Source: Candidatus Rokuibacteriota bacterium (GTDB lineage Bacteria > Methylomirabilota > Methylomirabilia > Rokubacteriales > CSP1-6). From it: 64,000 bases of DNA. The notes under the pieces were generated by a model that saw only the letters and a list, made by a program, of their open reading frames with translations, had not been told where the DNA came from and searched no databases. The position numbers and the translations under genes are program-made. Positions 19,127 to 27,170 of the stretch are shown in pieces. The DNA lies in the NCBI GenBank assembly GCA_003220225.1, contig QHRU01000060.1, positions 61,423-125,422 on the forward strand. Direction: 5' to 3'. Each line of letters begins with the position of its first letter. The first letter of the stretch is position 1.

Positions 19127-19153
19127 ATGGGGGGCCCCGATATGGCCCCCCAT
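19127..19153. repeat. Palindromic repeat, copy 1 (terminator-like hairpin)
   Basis: ATGGGGGGCC and GGCCCCCCAT form a perfect 10-bp stem around a 7-base loop, directly after the stop of the dehydrogenase gene and between two convergent genes. The same palindrome recurs at 37936 and 39761 with only loop changes. It lacks a T-tract, so intrinsic termination is unproven. Confidence 0.8.
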
Positions 19154-19154
19154 A

Positions 19155-19250
19155 CCCCCCAAACGCTCGTCGCGCCCCGGCGAAGCCGTGGCGCGCCTCG
19201 ATCCCCCCAACGCTCGGAAGCGCCCCGGCAAAGCCGTGGCGCTCCTCGAT
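19155..19250. repeat. Two 48-bp direct repeats next to palindrome copy 1
   Basis: Positions 19155-19202 and 19203-19250 are tandem copies that differ at only a few bases. Each contains CGCCCCGG, a short spacer and GCCGTGGCGC, an imperfect hairpin. A single related unit follows the palindrome at 37962-38009. Confidence 0.8.
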
Positions 19251-19268
19251 CGCCGACGCTTCTTCTTC

Positions 19269-19682
19269 TTAGCGGGTCATCCCGCGGATGTTGCCGACAG
19301 ACTGGACGACGCCGCCGTTGCCGAGGTGGCAGGGATCGTCGATCGGCTGAAGCGCGGCCACCACGTGGCAGAGCTCGTGGGCGTCGATCTCGAGGGCGAG
19401 GGCCGAGGGCAGCGCGTCGGTGTAGCGGACGACCTTCATCATCTTCACCTCGGTGCGGCCGTCGGGGTGCACGGTGCGCCAGATCGAGCACCCGAGGATC
19501 GGCCCGAGCGCGGGCACCTCGCGGCACTCACGCTCCACCACCGCGCGATCGTCGGTCACGATCAGCGTCACCAGCGGTCCCGTGGCCAGCGGGCCCATCC
19601 GCGCCGTGCGCGTGGAGGTGGCGCAGCCGGCGAGCGTCAGGAGCGCGGCGAGGGCGATGGAGACGGGACGCGGACCCGCCAT
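19269..19682 (-). CDS. Lipoprotein with HELCH motif, function unknown
   Basis: A 137-aa protein with a lipoprotein signal (LLTLAGC, Cys20). The C-terminal half contains DAHELCHVVAALQP, which resembles a short zinc-binding HExxH helix (HELCH), and a later CHLGNGG. A peptidase-like fold is possible, but the rest of a protease domain is missing. The frame extends 40 codons upstream without a signal; I start at the ATG that opens the signal peptide. It converges on the dehydrogenase gene across the repeats. Confidence 0.7.
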   Translation of the reverse strand: MAGPRPVSIALAALLTLAGCATSTRTARMGPLATGPLVTLIVTDDRAVVERECREVPALGPILGCSIWRTVHPDGRTEVKMMKVVRYTDALPSALALEIDAHELCHVVAALQPIDDPCHLGNGGVVQSVGNIRGMTR

Positions 19683-19836
19683 GCCTGGACGAGGGGCAAA
19701 GCACGTGCCACGCGGGAAACGGGCCGTTCCGACGCCGCCGCGCGTCTGCGACGCTGCACGGTTCGTGAAACGGCCTGCATGGGGCAGGAGTCCGCGCTGC
19801 ACGTCCAGCCATGGTGCCGAATGGTCAAAAATCGCG

Positions 19837-19845
19837 TGCTATACT
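19837..19845 (+). promoter_or_regulatory. Extended -10 promoter of the aldehyde oxidoreductase operon
   Basis: TG-C-TATACT: the extended -10 dinucleotide at 19837-19838 and a 5-of-6 hexamer at 19840-19845, 43 bp before the GTG of the first operon gene, in a locally AT-rich stretch. No good -35 is present, which is acceptable for extended -10 promoters. Confidence 0.5.
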
Positions 19846-19888
19846 GGCGCGCGTTCTCGCGGCCACGAGCTTCGAAGGAGGACCCGCC

Positions 19889-20206
19889 GTGAGCTTGTAC
19901 GTCATGCTCAGCACGCTGTCGGAGTCCGGCCGCAAGGTGCTTCGCGAGCGGCCCGGCTGGATCCGGAAGGTCAACGCCGACGTGGGCCGCATGGGCGCTC
20001 GCGTCGTCGCGCAGTACGCGGTCCTCGGTCCGTACGACTTCGTGACGATCGTGGAGGCGCCGGACAACGCAACCATCTCGCGCGTGTCGGTGGAGCTGGG
20101 CGCGCGCGGCGGCTCGGCGGGAATGACCATGGCCGCCATCCCGCTCGACGAGTTCATCGAGTGCCTGGAAGGCAGCACCAAGGGACGGGGGAAGAAGAAA
20201 CGGTGA
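19889..20206 (+). CDS. GYD-domain protein
   Basis: A 105-aa protein of the GYD family, small ferredoxin-like-fold proteins of unclear role; the family motif appears here as GPYDFV with the flanking LGxYD-like strand (AVLGPYDFVTIVEAPD). GGAGG lies 7 bases before the GTG, fixing the start. The stop overlaps the start of the iron-sulfur subunit gene, making it the first gene of the tungsten oxidoreductase operon. Such proteins recur beside oxidoreductase genes, so a role in assembly or regulation of the complex is a reasonable guess. Confidence 0.82.
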   Translation: MSLYVMLSTLSESGRKVLRERPGWIRKVNADVGRMGARVVAQYAVLGPYDFVTIVEAPDNATISRVSVELGARGGSAGMTMAAIPLDEFIECLEGSTKGRGKKKR

Positions 20207-20682
20207 AAGTTCTCAAGATCACGCCCGAGCGCTGCACCGGCTGCCTGCGCTGCGAGATCGCGTGCTCGTACATGCAGGTCGGCGCGTTCCAGCCGGCGAA
20301 GTCCGTCATCCGCGTGTCGCCCTTCGAGGGCCACACCTCGTACGCGCCCTACACGTGCACGCAGTGCGCCGAGGGCTGGTGCATGACCGCCTGCCCGGTG
20401 GGCGCCATCACCATCAACGCCGCCGGCGCCAAGGACGTGCTCGACGACCGGTGCGTGGGCTGCAAGCTCTGCACGATCGCCTGCCCGTACGGAACGGTCT
20501 TCTACGACCCCTCCACGCGCAAGGCCTTCAAGTGCAATCTCTGTGGCGGCGATCCGGCCTGCGCACACGCGTGCCCGACGGCCGCCATCGAGTACGAGGA
20601 CGTCCCCACCGCCGACTGGCTGCACGATTTCGCGCGCGAGCGCGCCTCGCACGTGCTCGCGACGAACGGAGGAGGCCGCTGA
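20203..20682 (+). CDS. Polyferredoxin electron-transfer subunit, AorA-like
   Basis: A 159-aa protein with 16 cysteines in four clusters: CTGCLRCEIAC (11-21), CTQCAEGWCMTACP, CVGCKLCTIACP and CNLCGGDPACAHACP. This pattern, four [4Fe-4S] clusters, matches the small subunit of the Aromatoleum-type aldehyde oxidoreductase (AorA) and HycB-type ferredoxins. GTG start overlaps the GYD stop (GTGA) and its own stop overlaps the next ATG. It should carry electrons between the tungsten subunit and the FAD subunit encoded downstream. Confidence 0.9.
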   Translation: MKVLKITPERCTGCLRCEIACSYMQVGAFQPAKSVIRVSPFEGHTSYAPYTCTQCAEGWCMTACPVGAITINAAGAKDVLDDRCVGCKLCTIACPYGTVFYDPSTRKAFKCNLCGGDPACAHACPTAAIEYEDVPTADWLHDFARERASHVLATNGGGR

Positions 20683-22007
20683 TGGCGCGCCGACACCTGA
20701 TCATCGGCGGCGGCACCGCGGGCATGAACGCCATGCGCACGATCCGCGAGGAGGAGCGCGAGCCCTCCGAGATCACGCTGGTGAGCGCCGAGAAGCCGTA
20801 CTCGCGCATGGTGCTGCCGTACTACCTCGACCGCTCGATCGCCGAGAGCCACGTCTTCACGGCCAGCGCCGCGCTGCTCGCGCAGTGGAAGGTGAAGGCG
20901 CACCTCGGGCGGCGGGTGACCGCGCTCGACGTGAAGACCAACGTGTGCACGCTCGACGACGGCACGAAGGTCGAGTACGACGACTGCCTGATCGCCACCG
21001 GCTCCGCGCCGGTGCGCGCCCCCGTGCCCGGGGCCGACGGGCGCAACGTGCACTCCTTCTGGACGCTCGACGAGTGCCGCGGCGTGATCGCCTCGATCGC
21101 GCCGGGCAGCCACGTGGTGATGGTGGGCGCCGGCTTCATCTCGTTCACGATCCTCAACTCGATCCTCGCGCTCGGCGCGAAGCTGACCATCGTCGAGGTG
21201 GCGCCGCGGATCCTGCCGCGCATGGTGGACGCCGCGGGCGCGGAGGTCGTCGAGAGCTGGCTCGAGGCCCACGGCGTCGCCATCCGCACCGACGTCAAGG
21301 TCACGAAGATCGAGGACGCCAAGGGCAAGAAGCGGCTGAAGTTCGCCGCCGGCGCCGATCTCGTCTGCGACGTCGTGATCATGGCCACCGGTATCAAGAC
21401 GAACCTCGACTGGCTCAAGGGCGCCGGCGTGCAGATCGACCGCGGCGTCGTCGTCGACGACCATCTCCGCTCCAACGTCCCCAACGTCTACGCGGCGGGC
21501 GACGTGGCGGAGGGCCGCGACCTCGTCTCCGGCCAGCCGGCGCTCCACGCGATCGAGCCGACGGCGCAGGAGCACGGGCGCGTCGTCGGCGCCAACATGG
21601 CGGGCAAGGACGTCGCCTACAAGGGCTCGCTCATCGTCAACATCGTCGAGGTCTGTCACCTCGACGCCGCCTCGTTCGGCGCGTGGGACGACGCGAAGGC
21701 GGAGGCCGTCAGCGGCCTCAAGCGCGACCGCGCGGCCTATCGCAAGCTGCTCTTCAGCGGCGACCGCCTCACGGGCGCCATCATCATCGGCCGCTCGGGC
21801 GACGTGTGGACGACGAACGACGTGGGCATGCTCAAGGGGCTGGTGCAGACGGGCGTGTCGCTGGGCCGGTTCAAGGACCATCTGAAAGCGCATCCGTTCG
21901 ACGTGAAGACCGCGTACATCGCGTCCGGCACGACGGGCGCGCTCCTCCCCGAAACCGTGCTGGGCCGCCCGTCGAAGGCGCCCGGCGAAACCCCGGTGGC
22001 CGTATGA
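20682..22007 (+). CDS. FAD/NAD(P)-dependent oxidoreductase subunit, AorC-like
   Basis: A 441-aa flavoprotein of the pyridine nucleotide-disulfide oxidoreductase fold. FAD-binding GGGTAG is at 9-14, the NAD-binding loop in VMVGAGFISF, and the second FAD motif in NVYAAGDVAEG. No redox-active CxxC pair follows the first FAD motif, so it resembles NADH-dependent reductases such as the NirB N-terminus or AorC, not thiol reductases. Sandwiched between the polyferredoxin and tungsten subunit genes with overlapping stops and starts, it probably connects the complex to NAD(P)H. Confidence 0.9.
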   Translation: MARRHLIIGGGTAGMNAMRTIREEEREPSEITLVSAEKPYSRMVLPYYLDRSIAESHVFTASAALLAQWKVKAHLGRRVTALDVKTNVCTLDDGTKVEYDDCLIATGSAPVRAPVPGADGRNVHSFWTLDECRGVIASIAPGSHVVMVGAGFISFTILNSILALGAKLTIVEVAPRILPRMVDAAGAEVVESWLEAHGVAIRTDVKVTKIEDAKGKKRLKFAAGADLVCDVVIMATGIKTNLDWLKGAGVQIDRGVVVDDHLRSNVPNVYAAGDVAEGRDLVSGQPALHAIEPTAQEHGRVVGANMAGKDVAYKGSLIVNIVEVCHLDAASFGAWDDAKAEAVSGLKRDRAAYRKLLFSGDRLTGAIIIGRSGDVWTTNDVGMLKGLVQTGVSLGRFKDHLKAHPFDVKTAYIASGTTGALLPETVLGRPSKAPGETPVAV

Positions 22008-23932
22008 GCCCTGTGACCCTGAGCGCTCCCAAGCAGGTCGGCAAGCCCCAACCCGCGCTGCCCGGCGGCTACGCCGGCCAGATCTTGCGTGTGGACCTCA
22101 CGAAGCGAAAGGCGTGGGGCGAGCCGTGGAAGCCCGACGAGATGCGTGACCTGATCGGCGGCGCCGGGCTCGGCGCCATGATCCTCTACCGCGAGACGCG
22201 GAAGGGAAAGGGAAACGTCTCGTGGGACCACCCCGACAACCGCCTCGTGCTCGGCACGGGCCCCCTCGCCGGTCTGCCCGTGTGGGGCACGGGCGGTCTC
22301 ACCGTCGTCACGATCGGCGCGCTCACCAACGGCCCGACCTCGACGCAGGCCAACGGCTTCTTCGGGACGAATCTGAAGTACTCCGGCTACGACGCCATCG
22401 TCATCCAGGGACAGGCCAGAGACTGGGTCTACCTCCACATCGACGACGACCGCGTCGAGATCCGCGACGCCAAGCCGTACCTCGGGAAGGACACGTGGGA
22501 GACGCAGGACGCGCTGAGCCGCGACCTCGGCATGACGGGACACCAGCTCTCGGTCTACTCGATCGGTCCCGCCGGCGAGCATCTCGTGCGCTGGGCCGCC
22601 ATCCAGGGTGACTACGGCCACGTCGCGTCCAAGAACGGCGTCGGCGCGGTCATGGGCAAGAAGAAGCTGAAGGCCGTCGCGATCGTGAGGGGCACCAAGG
22701 CGCTGCGCGCTGCGGACCCGCGCGGGGTCATCCAGGCCGCCGACGACATCGCGCACGACCTCAAGACCGATCCCTCGGCGCGCTCGCTCTACGAGTACGG
22801 CACGCTGCCCGGCGTCGTGAACCTCTCGAAGATGGGGGCGTTGCCGATCCGGAACTACACGACGAGCGTCACCGGCAACGTGGACATGAAGTCGTGGGAG
22901 GCGCCGCGGCTGCGCGAGGGCTTCGACCATCGCGGGCACCAGTGCAACGCGTGCGGCATGCACCACTGCCACATGTCGGTCATCCGGCAGGGGCCGTACA
23001 AGGGCAAGACCGTCGACGAGCCGGAGTACGAGGGCTGGTCGGGCGCGGGCTGGACGATCGGCGCCACCGACCAGAGCGCCGTGGCCTGGCTCAACACGCA
23101 GACCGACCGCGCGTGCGTGGACGTCAACGAGTTCGGCTGGGTGATCGGCTGGGTGATGGAGGGCCTCGAGAAGGGCTGGCTCACGAAGCAGCAGGTGGGG
23201 TTCGATCTCAAGTGGGGCGACGTCGCCGGCGCCAACCGGCTGCTGCAGATGATCAGCCGGCGCGAGGGATTCGGCGACCTGCTCGCCGAGGGCGTCAAGC
23301 GCGCCTCCGAGAAGCTCGGCGGCGAGGCGGCGAAGGCCGCGATCTACACGGGCAAGGGCGCCTCGCCGCGCGGCCACGACCACCGCGCGCGCTGGGAGGA
23401 GATGCTCGACACCGCGACGTCGTCGACGGCGACGATGGAGACGGGCAACCCCGTCCACCAGACGGAGCTCGGGCTGCCCGCGCGCATCAACCCGTTCGAC
23501 GGCGTGGACGTCGCCAAGCTCGTGGCGGGCTGCCGGGGCCGCCGCGCGTTCGAAGACTCGCTGGGCATCTGCATCTTCACGACGCGCACGCGCCTCGAGA
23601 ACGTCTGCCGCGCGCTGTCGGCGGCGACGGGCTGGTACTACACGGTGGCCGAGGCGATGCGCTTCGGCCGGCGCACCGCCGCCATCAACCGCGCGACGGC
23701 GCTGCGCTGCGGGCTCACGCCCGATCTCGAACAGCCGTCGTACCGCTACGGCTCCACGCCGCACGACGGCCCCGCGGCCGGGCAGGCGGTCGGGGCACAG
23801 TGGGAGAAGATGGTCGACACCTGGTACAGGGAAGTCGGCTACGACCGGAAGACCGGCAAGCCCCTGCCGCAGACGCTGAAGGACCTGGGTCTCGACTGGC
23901 TCTCGAAGGAGCTCTGGGGCGCCAGGAAGTAG
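22004..23932 (+). CDS. Tungsten-dependent aldehyde:ferredoxin oxidoreductase catalytic subunit
   Basis: A 642-aa enzyme that oxidises aldehydes to acids (or reduces acids) at a tungstopterin site. The N-terminal beta domain (GGYAGQILRVDLTKR) and the pterin-binding segments are typical. The [4Fe-4S] ligands are C314, C317 and C322 with C523 as the fourth; the spacing CxxCxxxxC is one residue longer than the CxxCxxxC of the Pyrococcus enzyme. The start is ATG overlapping the upstream TGA. Together with the two genes before it, it forms an AorABC-like NADH-linked complex; the substrate range cannot be read from sequence. Confidence 0.93.
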   Translation: MSPVTLSAPKQVGKPQPALPGGYAGQILRVDLTKRKAWGEPWKPDEMRDLIGGAGLGAMILYRETRKGKGNVSWDHPDNRLVLGTGPLAGLPVWGTGGLTVVTIGALTNGPTSTQANGFFGTNLKYSGYDAIVIQGQARDWVYLHIDDDRVEIRDAKPYLGKDTWETQDALSRDLGMTGHQLSVYSIGPAGEHLVRWAAIQGDYGHVASKNGVGAVMGKKKLKAVAIVRGTKALRAADPRGVIQAADDIAHDLKTDPSARSLYEYGTLPGVVNLSKMGALPIRNYTTSVTGNVDMKSWEAPRLREGFDHRGHQCNACGMHHCHMSVIRQGPYKGKTVDEPEYEGWSGAGWTIGATDQSAVAWLNTQTDRACVDVNEFGWVIGWVMEGLEKGWLTKQQVGFDLKWGDVAGANRLLQMISRREGFGDLLAEGVKRASEKLGGEAAKAAIYTGKGASPRGHDHRARWEEMLDTATSSTATMETGNPVHQTELGLPARINPFDGVDVAKLVAGCRGRRAFEDSLGICIFTTRTRLENVCRALSAATGWYYTVAEAMRFGRRTAAINRATALRCGLTPDLEQPSYRYGSTPHDGPAAGQAVGAQWEKMVDTWYREVGYDRKTGKPLPQTLKDLGLDWLSKELWGARK

Positions 23933-24086
23933 CGGCCGCGGTCATCCGCGCCCCGCGCTTCTATCGTCGGCTCGGCGCCCACGTGGGTCACGCGCGCATC
24001 GCCTCGCTCCGCGGGCCCGCGCTCGTCGCCCTCGCCACACGCCGGTGATCCACCTCCTGCTGTGGCTCAGCGCGGACGACGACGCC

Positions 24087-24626
24087 TCAGGGGCGCACGT
24101 CGGCCTCGGTGCAGTTGGGATCGACGTCGTAGCCGAGGTAGTGGTAGGCGTGGAAGCGCCGCCGACCGAGCGGCGCGTCCGACCACACGGTGAGATGCAG
24201 ACCCTCCGCACTCGCGCAGGAACGGAAGTACGCGCGCCGGCCGTCGCCGTCCAGGTCCGCGCTCAGCAGGCCTCGCATCGCGCTGAACGCCGAGCCCGGC
24301 GCGAGCACGGCCAGGGCGACGGTGGCGTCCGCGGCCCCGGGTGCAAGCCGCAGCACATAGTGAGCGTCGCCAGCGCGAGCGTTGGCCTCGCCGCGACATG
24401 GTCTCGCGTGCGGCGCGGTCACCTCGGCGGCGACGGCTGCCTGGGGCGCCGTGAGCGTGACGACGGTGAGCCGCTGGCCGACGCGCAGCCGCGGGTTGGC
24501 GATGTCCATGCACGCGCGGCCGCCGGCGTCGATGTCCACGATGCCGACGCTGCCCATGAAATCGAACGCCGTCGCGGACGACGCGGCGAGCAACACCATC
24601 GCCATGGCGGCCCGCAGCTTGCGCAT
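24087..24626 (-). CDS. Hypothetical secreted protein
   Basis: A 179-aa protein with a Sec signal peptide (cleavage near SSATA). The mature part has four cysteines, a beta-rich pattern and an LDGDGR stretch resembling a calcium-binding loop. I do not recognise the family. It is divergent from the amidohydrolase at 24654, with 27 bp between starts. The 154 bp after its 3' end, up to the aldehyde oxidoreductase gene, hold nothing I can identify. Confidence 0.7.
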   Translation of the reverse strand: MRKLRAAMAMVLLAASSATAFDFMGSVGIVDIDAGGRACMDIANPRLRVGQRLTVVTLTAPQAAVAAEVTAPHARPCRGEANARAGDAHYVLRLAPGAADATVALAVLAPGSAFSAMRGLLSADLDGDGRRAYFRSCASAEGLHLTVWSDAPLGRRRFHAYHYLGYDVDPNCTEADVRP

Positions 24627-24653
24627 GCGTCATCAATCTAGCATCCGCGGATC

Positions 24654-26186
24654 GTGATCCACCTCCTCGTCAACGCCACCGTCCTCACGATGGACGCGAG
24701 CCTGCCGGTGGCGCAGGCCCTCGCGGTGAAGGATGGGCGCATCGTGGAGGTCGGCGGCACCGACGAGGTGCTCTGGCTCCGCGAGGACGACTACGAGGTC
24801 ATCGACCTCGCGGGGCGCACGGTCGTCCCCGGCTTCGTCGATCCGCACAATCACTTCTCCATCGGCGCCTTCGAGACGTTGTGGGCCGACTGCCGCGCCG
24901 CGCGCTCGGTGGCCGATCTCCAGCAGACGCTCGCGGCCGCGGCGTCCGACACGCCCGCCGGCGCGTGGGTGCGCGGCGTCGGCTACGACCATCACCTCAT
25001 CGGCGCACATCCGACGCGCGGCGATCTCGACGCCGCCGTGCCCGACCGCCCCGCCCTCGTCATGCACTTCTCCCACCATCAATGCGTCGCCAACTCGCGC
25101 GCGCTGGCCGAGGCGGGGATCGCGCGCGGCACACCGGATCCGCCGGGCGGCGAGATCGCGCGCGACAAGTCCGGCGAGCCCACCGGGCTGCTCTTCGAGC
25201 GCGCGCTGAGCCGCGCCGAGACGGCCTCGCGCGAGGCGTGGGAGGCGCGCTTCACGGAGGTCGCGCGCGCCGCCAGCCGCCGCTACGCCGCGCTCGGCAT
25301 CACGGCCATCCAGGATGCGGCGGTGACGCCGGCGATGGCGCGGCGTTACGCGGAGGCGCGCGCGGCCGGAGCGCTGGCCATCGAGGTGGACGAGGTGATG
25401 GTCGCCTCGCGCGGCTGGTTCGAGCGGCCCGACGACGCGGCACCGGGTGCCCTGAAGATCTTCGTCGACGGCGGCTACCGCTGCGCGATGCGCGTGATCC
25501 GCGACGGGGCGCCACGCACGAGCGGCTTCCTCTTCTACACGCGCGAGGAGCTGGCGGCTTTGCTGCTCGCCGCGTGGCGCGCCGGGCGCGACGTGGTCTG
25601 TCACGCCATCGGCAACCTCGGCCTCGAGACCGCCGTCGGCGCTATCGAGGACGCGGTGCGCGCGATGCCCGAGGGCCGCGCGCGCGTCCGCATCGATCAC
25701 GCGATCTTTCTCACCGCCGAGCTGATCGCGCGGATCGCCGCGCTCGGGATCTGGGTGGTGGCGCAGCCATCCTTTTTGTGGGACGCACACGCGACGGTGA
25801 GCGCGACGCCGCCCGATCCGGCCATCTTGCAGCGGCCGTTCGCGAGCGTGGCGCGCGCGGGCGTGAGCCAGGCATTCTCCTCGGACTACCCGTGCGGCTC
25901 GAATGCGCCGCTCGTCGGCATCGCCGCTGCCGTCACGCGCACGAGCCGGCAGGGACGCGTTGCGGCGCCGGAGGAGGCGATCTCCGTCTCCGCCGCGCTC
26001 GAGGCGTACACGCTGGGCGCGGCGCGCGCGGCGCGCATCGACGCGGTCGCCGGCAGCCTCGAACCCGGTAAGCGCGCGGATTTGCTGGTCTTGTCGACAA
26101 ACCCTCTCGAGTGCCCGGCGACGGACCTGGCGTCGATCCAGGTTCTCGAGACATGGATGAAAGGTGTCCGCAGCAATCCGCCTTGA
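24654..26186 (+). CDS. Amidohydrolase, YtcJ-like
   Basis: A 510-aa metal-dependent hydrolase of the amidohydrolase superfamily. It starts with the composite beta domain (NATVLTMDASLPVAQALAVKDGR), then the metal-binding GFVDPHNHF motif (about 60-68), further His residues in the barrel (VCHAIGN and RIDHAIF), a late Asp (FSSDYPCGSN) and the terminal GSLEPGKRADLLVLS segment. This layout matches YtcJ-type exo-enzymes whose substrates are mostly unknown. The start is GTG. It stands alone; a promoter for the next gene follows its stop. Confidence 0.92.
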   Translation: MIHLLVNATVLTMDASLPVAQALAVKDGRIVEVGGTDEVLWLREDDYEVIDLAGRTVVPGFVDPHNHFSIGAFETLWADCRAARSVADLQQTLAAAASDTPAGAWVRGVGYDHHLIGAHPTRGDLDAAVPDRPALVMHFSHHQCVANSRALAEAGIARGTPDPPGGEIARDKSGEPTGLLFERALSRAETASREAWEARFTEVARAASRRYAALGITAIQDAAVTPAMARRYAEARAAGALAIEVDEVMVASRGWFERPDDAAPGALKIFVDGGYRCAMRVIRDGAPRTSGFLFYTREELAALLLAAWRAGRDVVCHAIGNLGLETAVGAIEDAVRAMPEGRARVRIDHAIFLTAELIARIAALGIWVVAQPSFLWDAHATVSATPPDPAILQRPFASVARAGVSQAFSSDYPCGSNAPLVGIAAAVTRTSRQGRVAAPEEAISVSAALEAYTLGAARAARIDAVAGSLEPGKRADLLVLSTNPLECPATDLASIQVLETWMKGVRSNPP

Positions 26187-26211
26187 CCCCTCTGAGCCCG
26201 ATGTGTTACTT
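26183..26211 (+). promoter_or_regulatory. Candidate sigma-70 promoter before garR-like gene
   Basis: TTGACC (26183-26188) and TTACTT (26206-26211) with a 17-bp spacer, about 77 bp before the ATG. The -35 is good and the -10 weak. It overlaps the end of the amidohydrolase gene. Confidence 0.35.
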
Positions 26212-26288
26212 GTCTGCGGCGCGCGCGGGGCAAACTCCAGTGTTCACGCGGGTTTTCGCCCGCATAGCCGTCCTCGTCTGGGGGAGTC

Positions 26289-27170
26289 ATGGCACAGACC
26301 ATCGGATTCATCGGATTGGGCATCATGGGCCGGCCCATGGCGAAGAACCTCATCAAGGCCGGCTACCCGGTCGTCGTGCACAGCCGCAGCCGCGGCCCCG
26401 TCGACGACCTCGTCAAGTCGGCGGCGCGCGCCGCGTCGTCGCCCAGAGAGGTTGCGGCGCAGTGCGACGTGCTCATCACGATGCTGCCGAACTCGCCCGA
26501 CGTCGAGCAGGTCGCGCTCGGCAAGGACGGCATCATCGAGGGCGCGAAGGCTGGCCTCATCTTCGTCGACATGTCGACGATCTCGCCGATCGTCTCGCAG
26601 AAGGTGGGCAAGGCGCTCGCCGCCAAGGGTGTGAAGATGCTCGACGCGCCGGTGTCGGGCGGTGAGAAGGGCGCGATCGACGGCGCCCTGTCGATCATGG
26701 TCGGCGGCGACAAGGCGACGTTCGACGCGGTGCTGCCGATCTTCCAGGCGCTGGGCAAGACGATCACGCTGCTCGGCCCGCTCGGCTTCGGCGGCTTCAC
26801 CAAGCTCGCCAATCAGATCATCGTCGCCGGCAATCTCACCGCGCTGGCCGAGGCGCTCACGCTGGGCAAGAAGGCGGGGCTCGACCGCGAGCTGCTGCTC
26901 ACGGCGCTGGCCGGCGGGCTCGCCGGCAGCAAGTGCCTCGAGCAGAAGAAGCCGAACTACATCGCCGGCACCTACAATCCCGGCTTCAAGATCGACCTCC
27001 ACTTCAAGGACCTCGGCCTCATCATGGAGTCGTCGCGGGCGCTCGGCGTGCCGCTGCCGACGACGGCGGTGGTGCAGGAGCTCTTCAACGCGATGCGCGT
27101 GAAGGGACGCGGCGGCCTCGACCACTCCGGGATCATCACGCTGCTGGAAGACCTCGCGGGCGCCTCGTGA
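26289..27170 (+). CDS. 2-hydroxy-3-oxopropionate (tartronate semialdehyde) reductase-like dehydrogenase
   Basis: A 293-aa member of the beta-hydroxyacid dehydrogenase family, closest in feel to GarR/GlxR. Motifs: GFIGLGIMGRPMAKN (5-19) for NAD(P), DAPVSGGEKGAIDG for substrate, and the catalytic Lys in FTKLANQIIVAGN. GGGGGAG precedes the ATG. The stop overlaps the next gene (GTGA), so it leads a run of overlapping genes. It is a paralogue of the dehydrogenase at 18224, which differs in the residues around the catalytic Lys. Confidence 0.9.
   Translation: MAQTIGFIGLGIMGRPMAKNLIKAGYPVVVHSRSRGPVDDLVKSAARAASSPREVAAQCDVLITMLPNSPDVEQVALGKDGIIEGAKAGLIFVDMSTISPIVSQKVGKALAAKGVKMLDAPVSGGEKGAIDGALSIMVGGDKATFDAVLPIFQALGKTITLLGPLGFGGFTKLANQIIVAGNLTALAEALTLGKKAGLDRELLLTALAGGLAGSKCLEQKKPNYIAGTYNPGFKIDLHFKDLGLIMESSRALGVPLPTTAVVQELFNAMRVKGRGGLDHSGIITLLEDLAGAS

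Noticed and set aside
21737..23764. 675-aa frame opposite the aldehyde oxidoreductase
   Set aside because: Antisense shadow of a recognisable enzyme; composition is random-like, no motif.
24047..24086. Short repeat of the amidohydrolase start (GTGATCCACCTCCT) near 24047 and 24654
   Set aside because: Identity is only 14 bp with no extension on either side; likely chance in similar codon usage.
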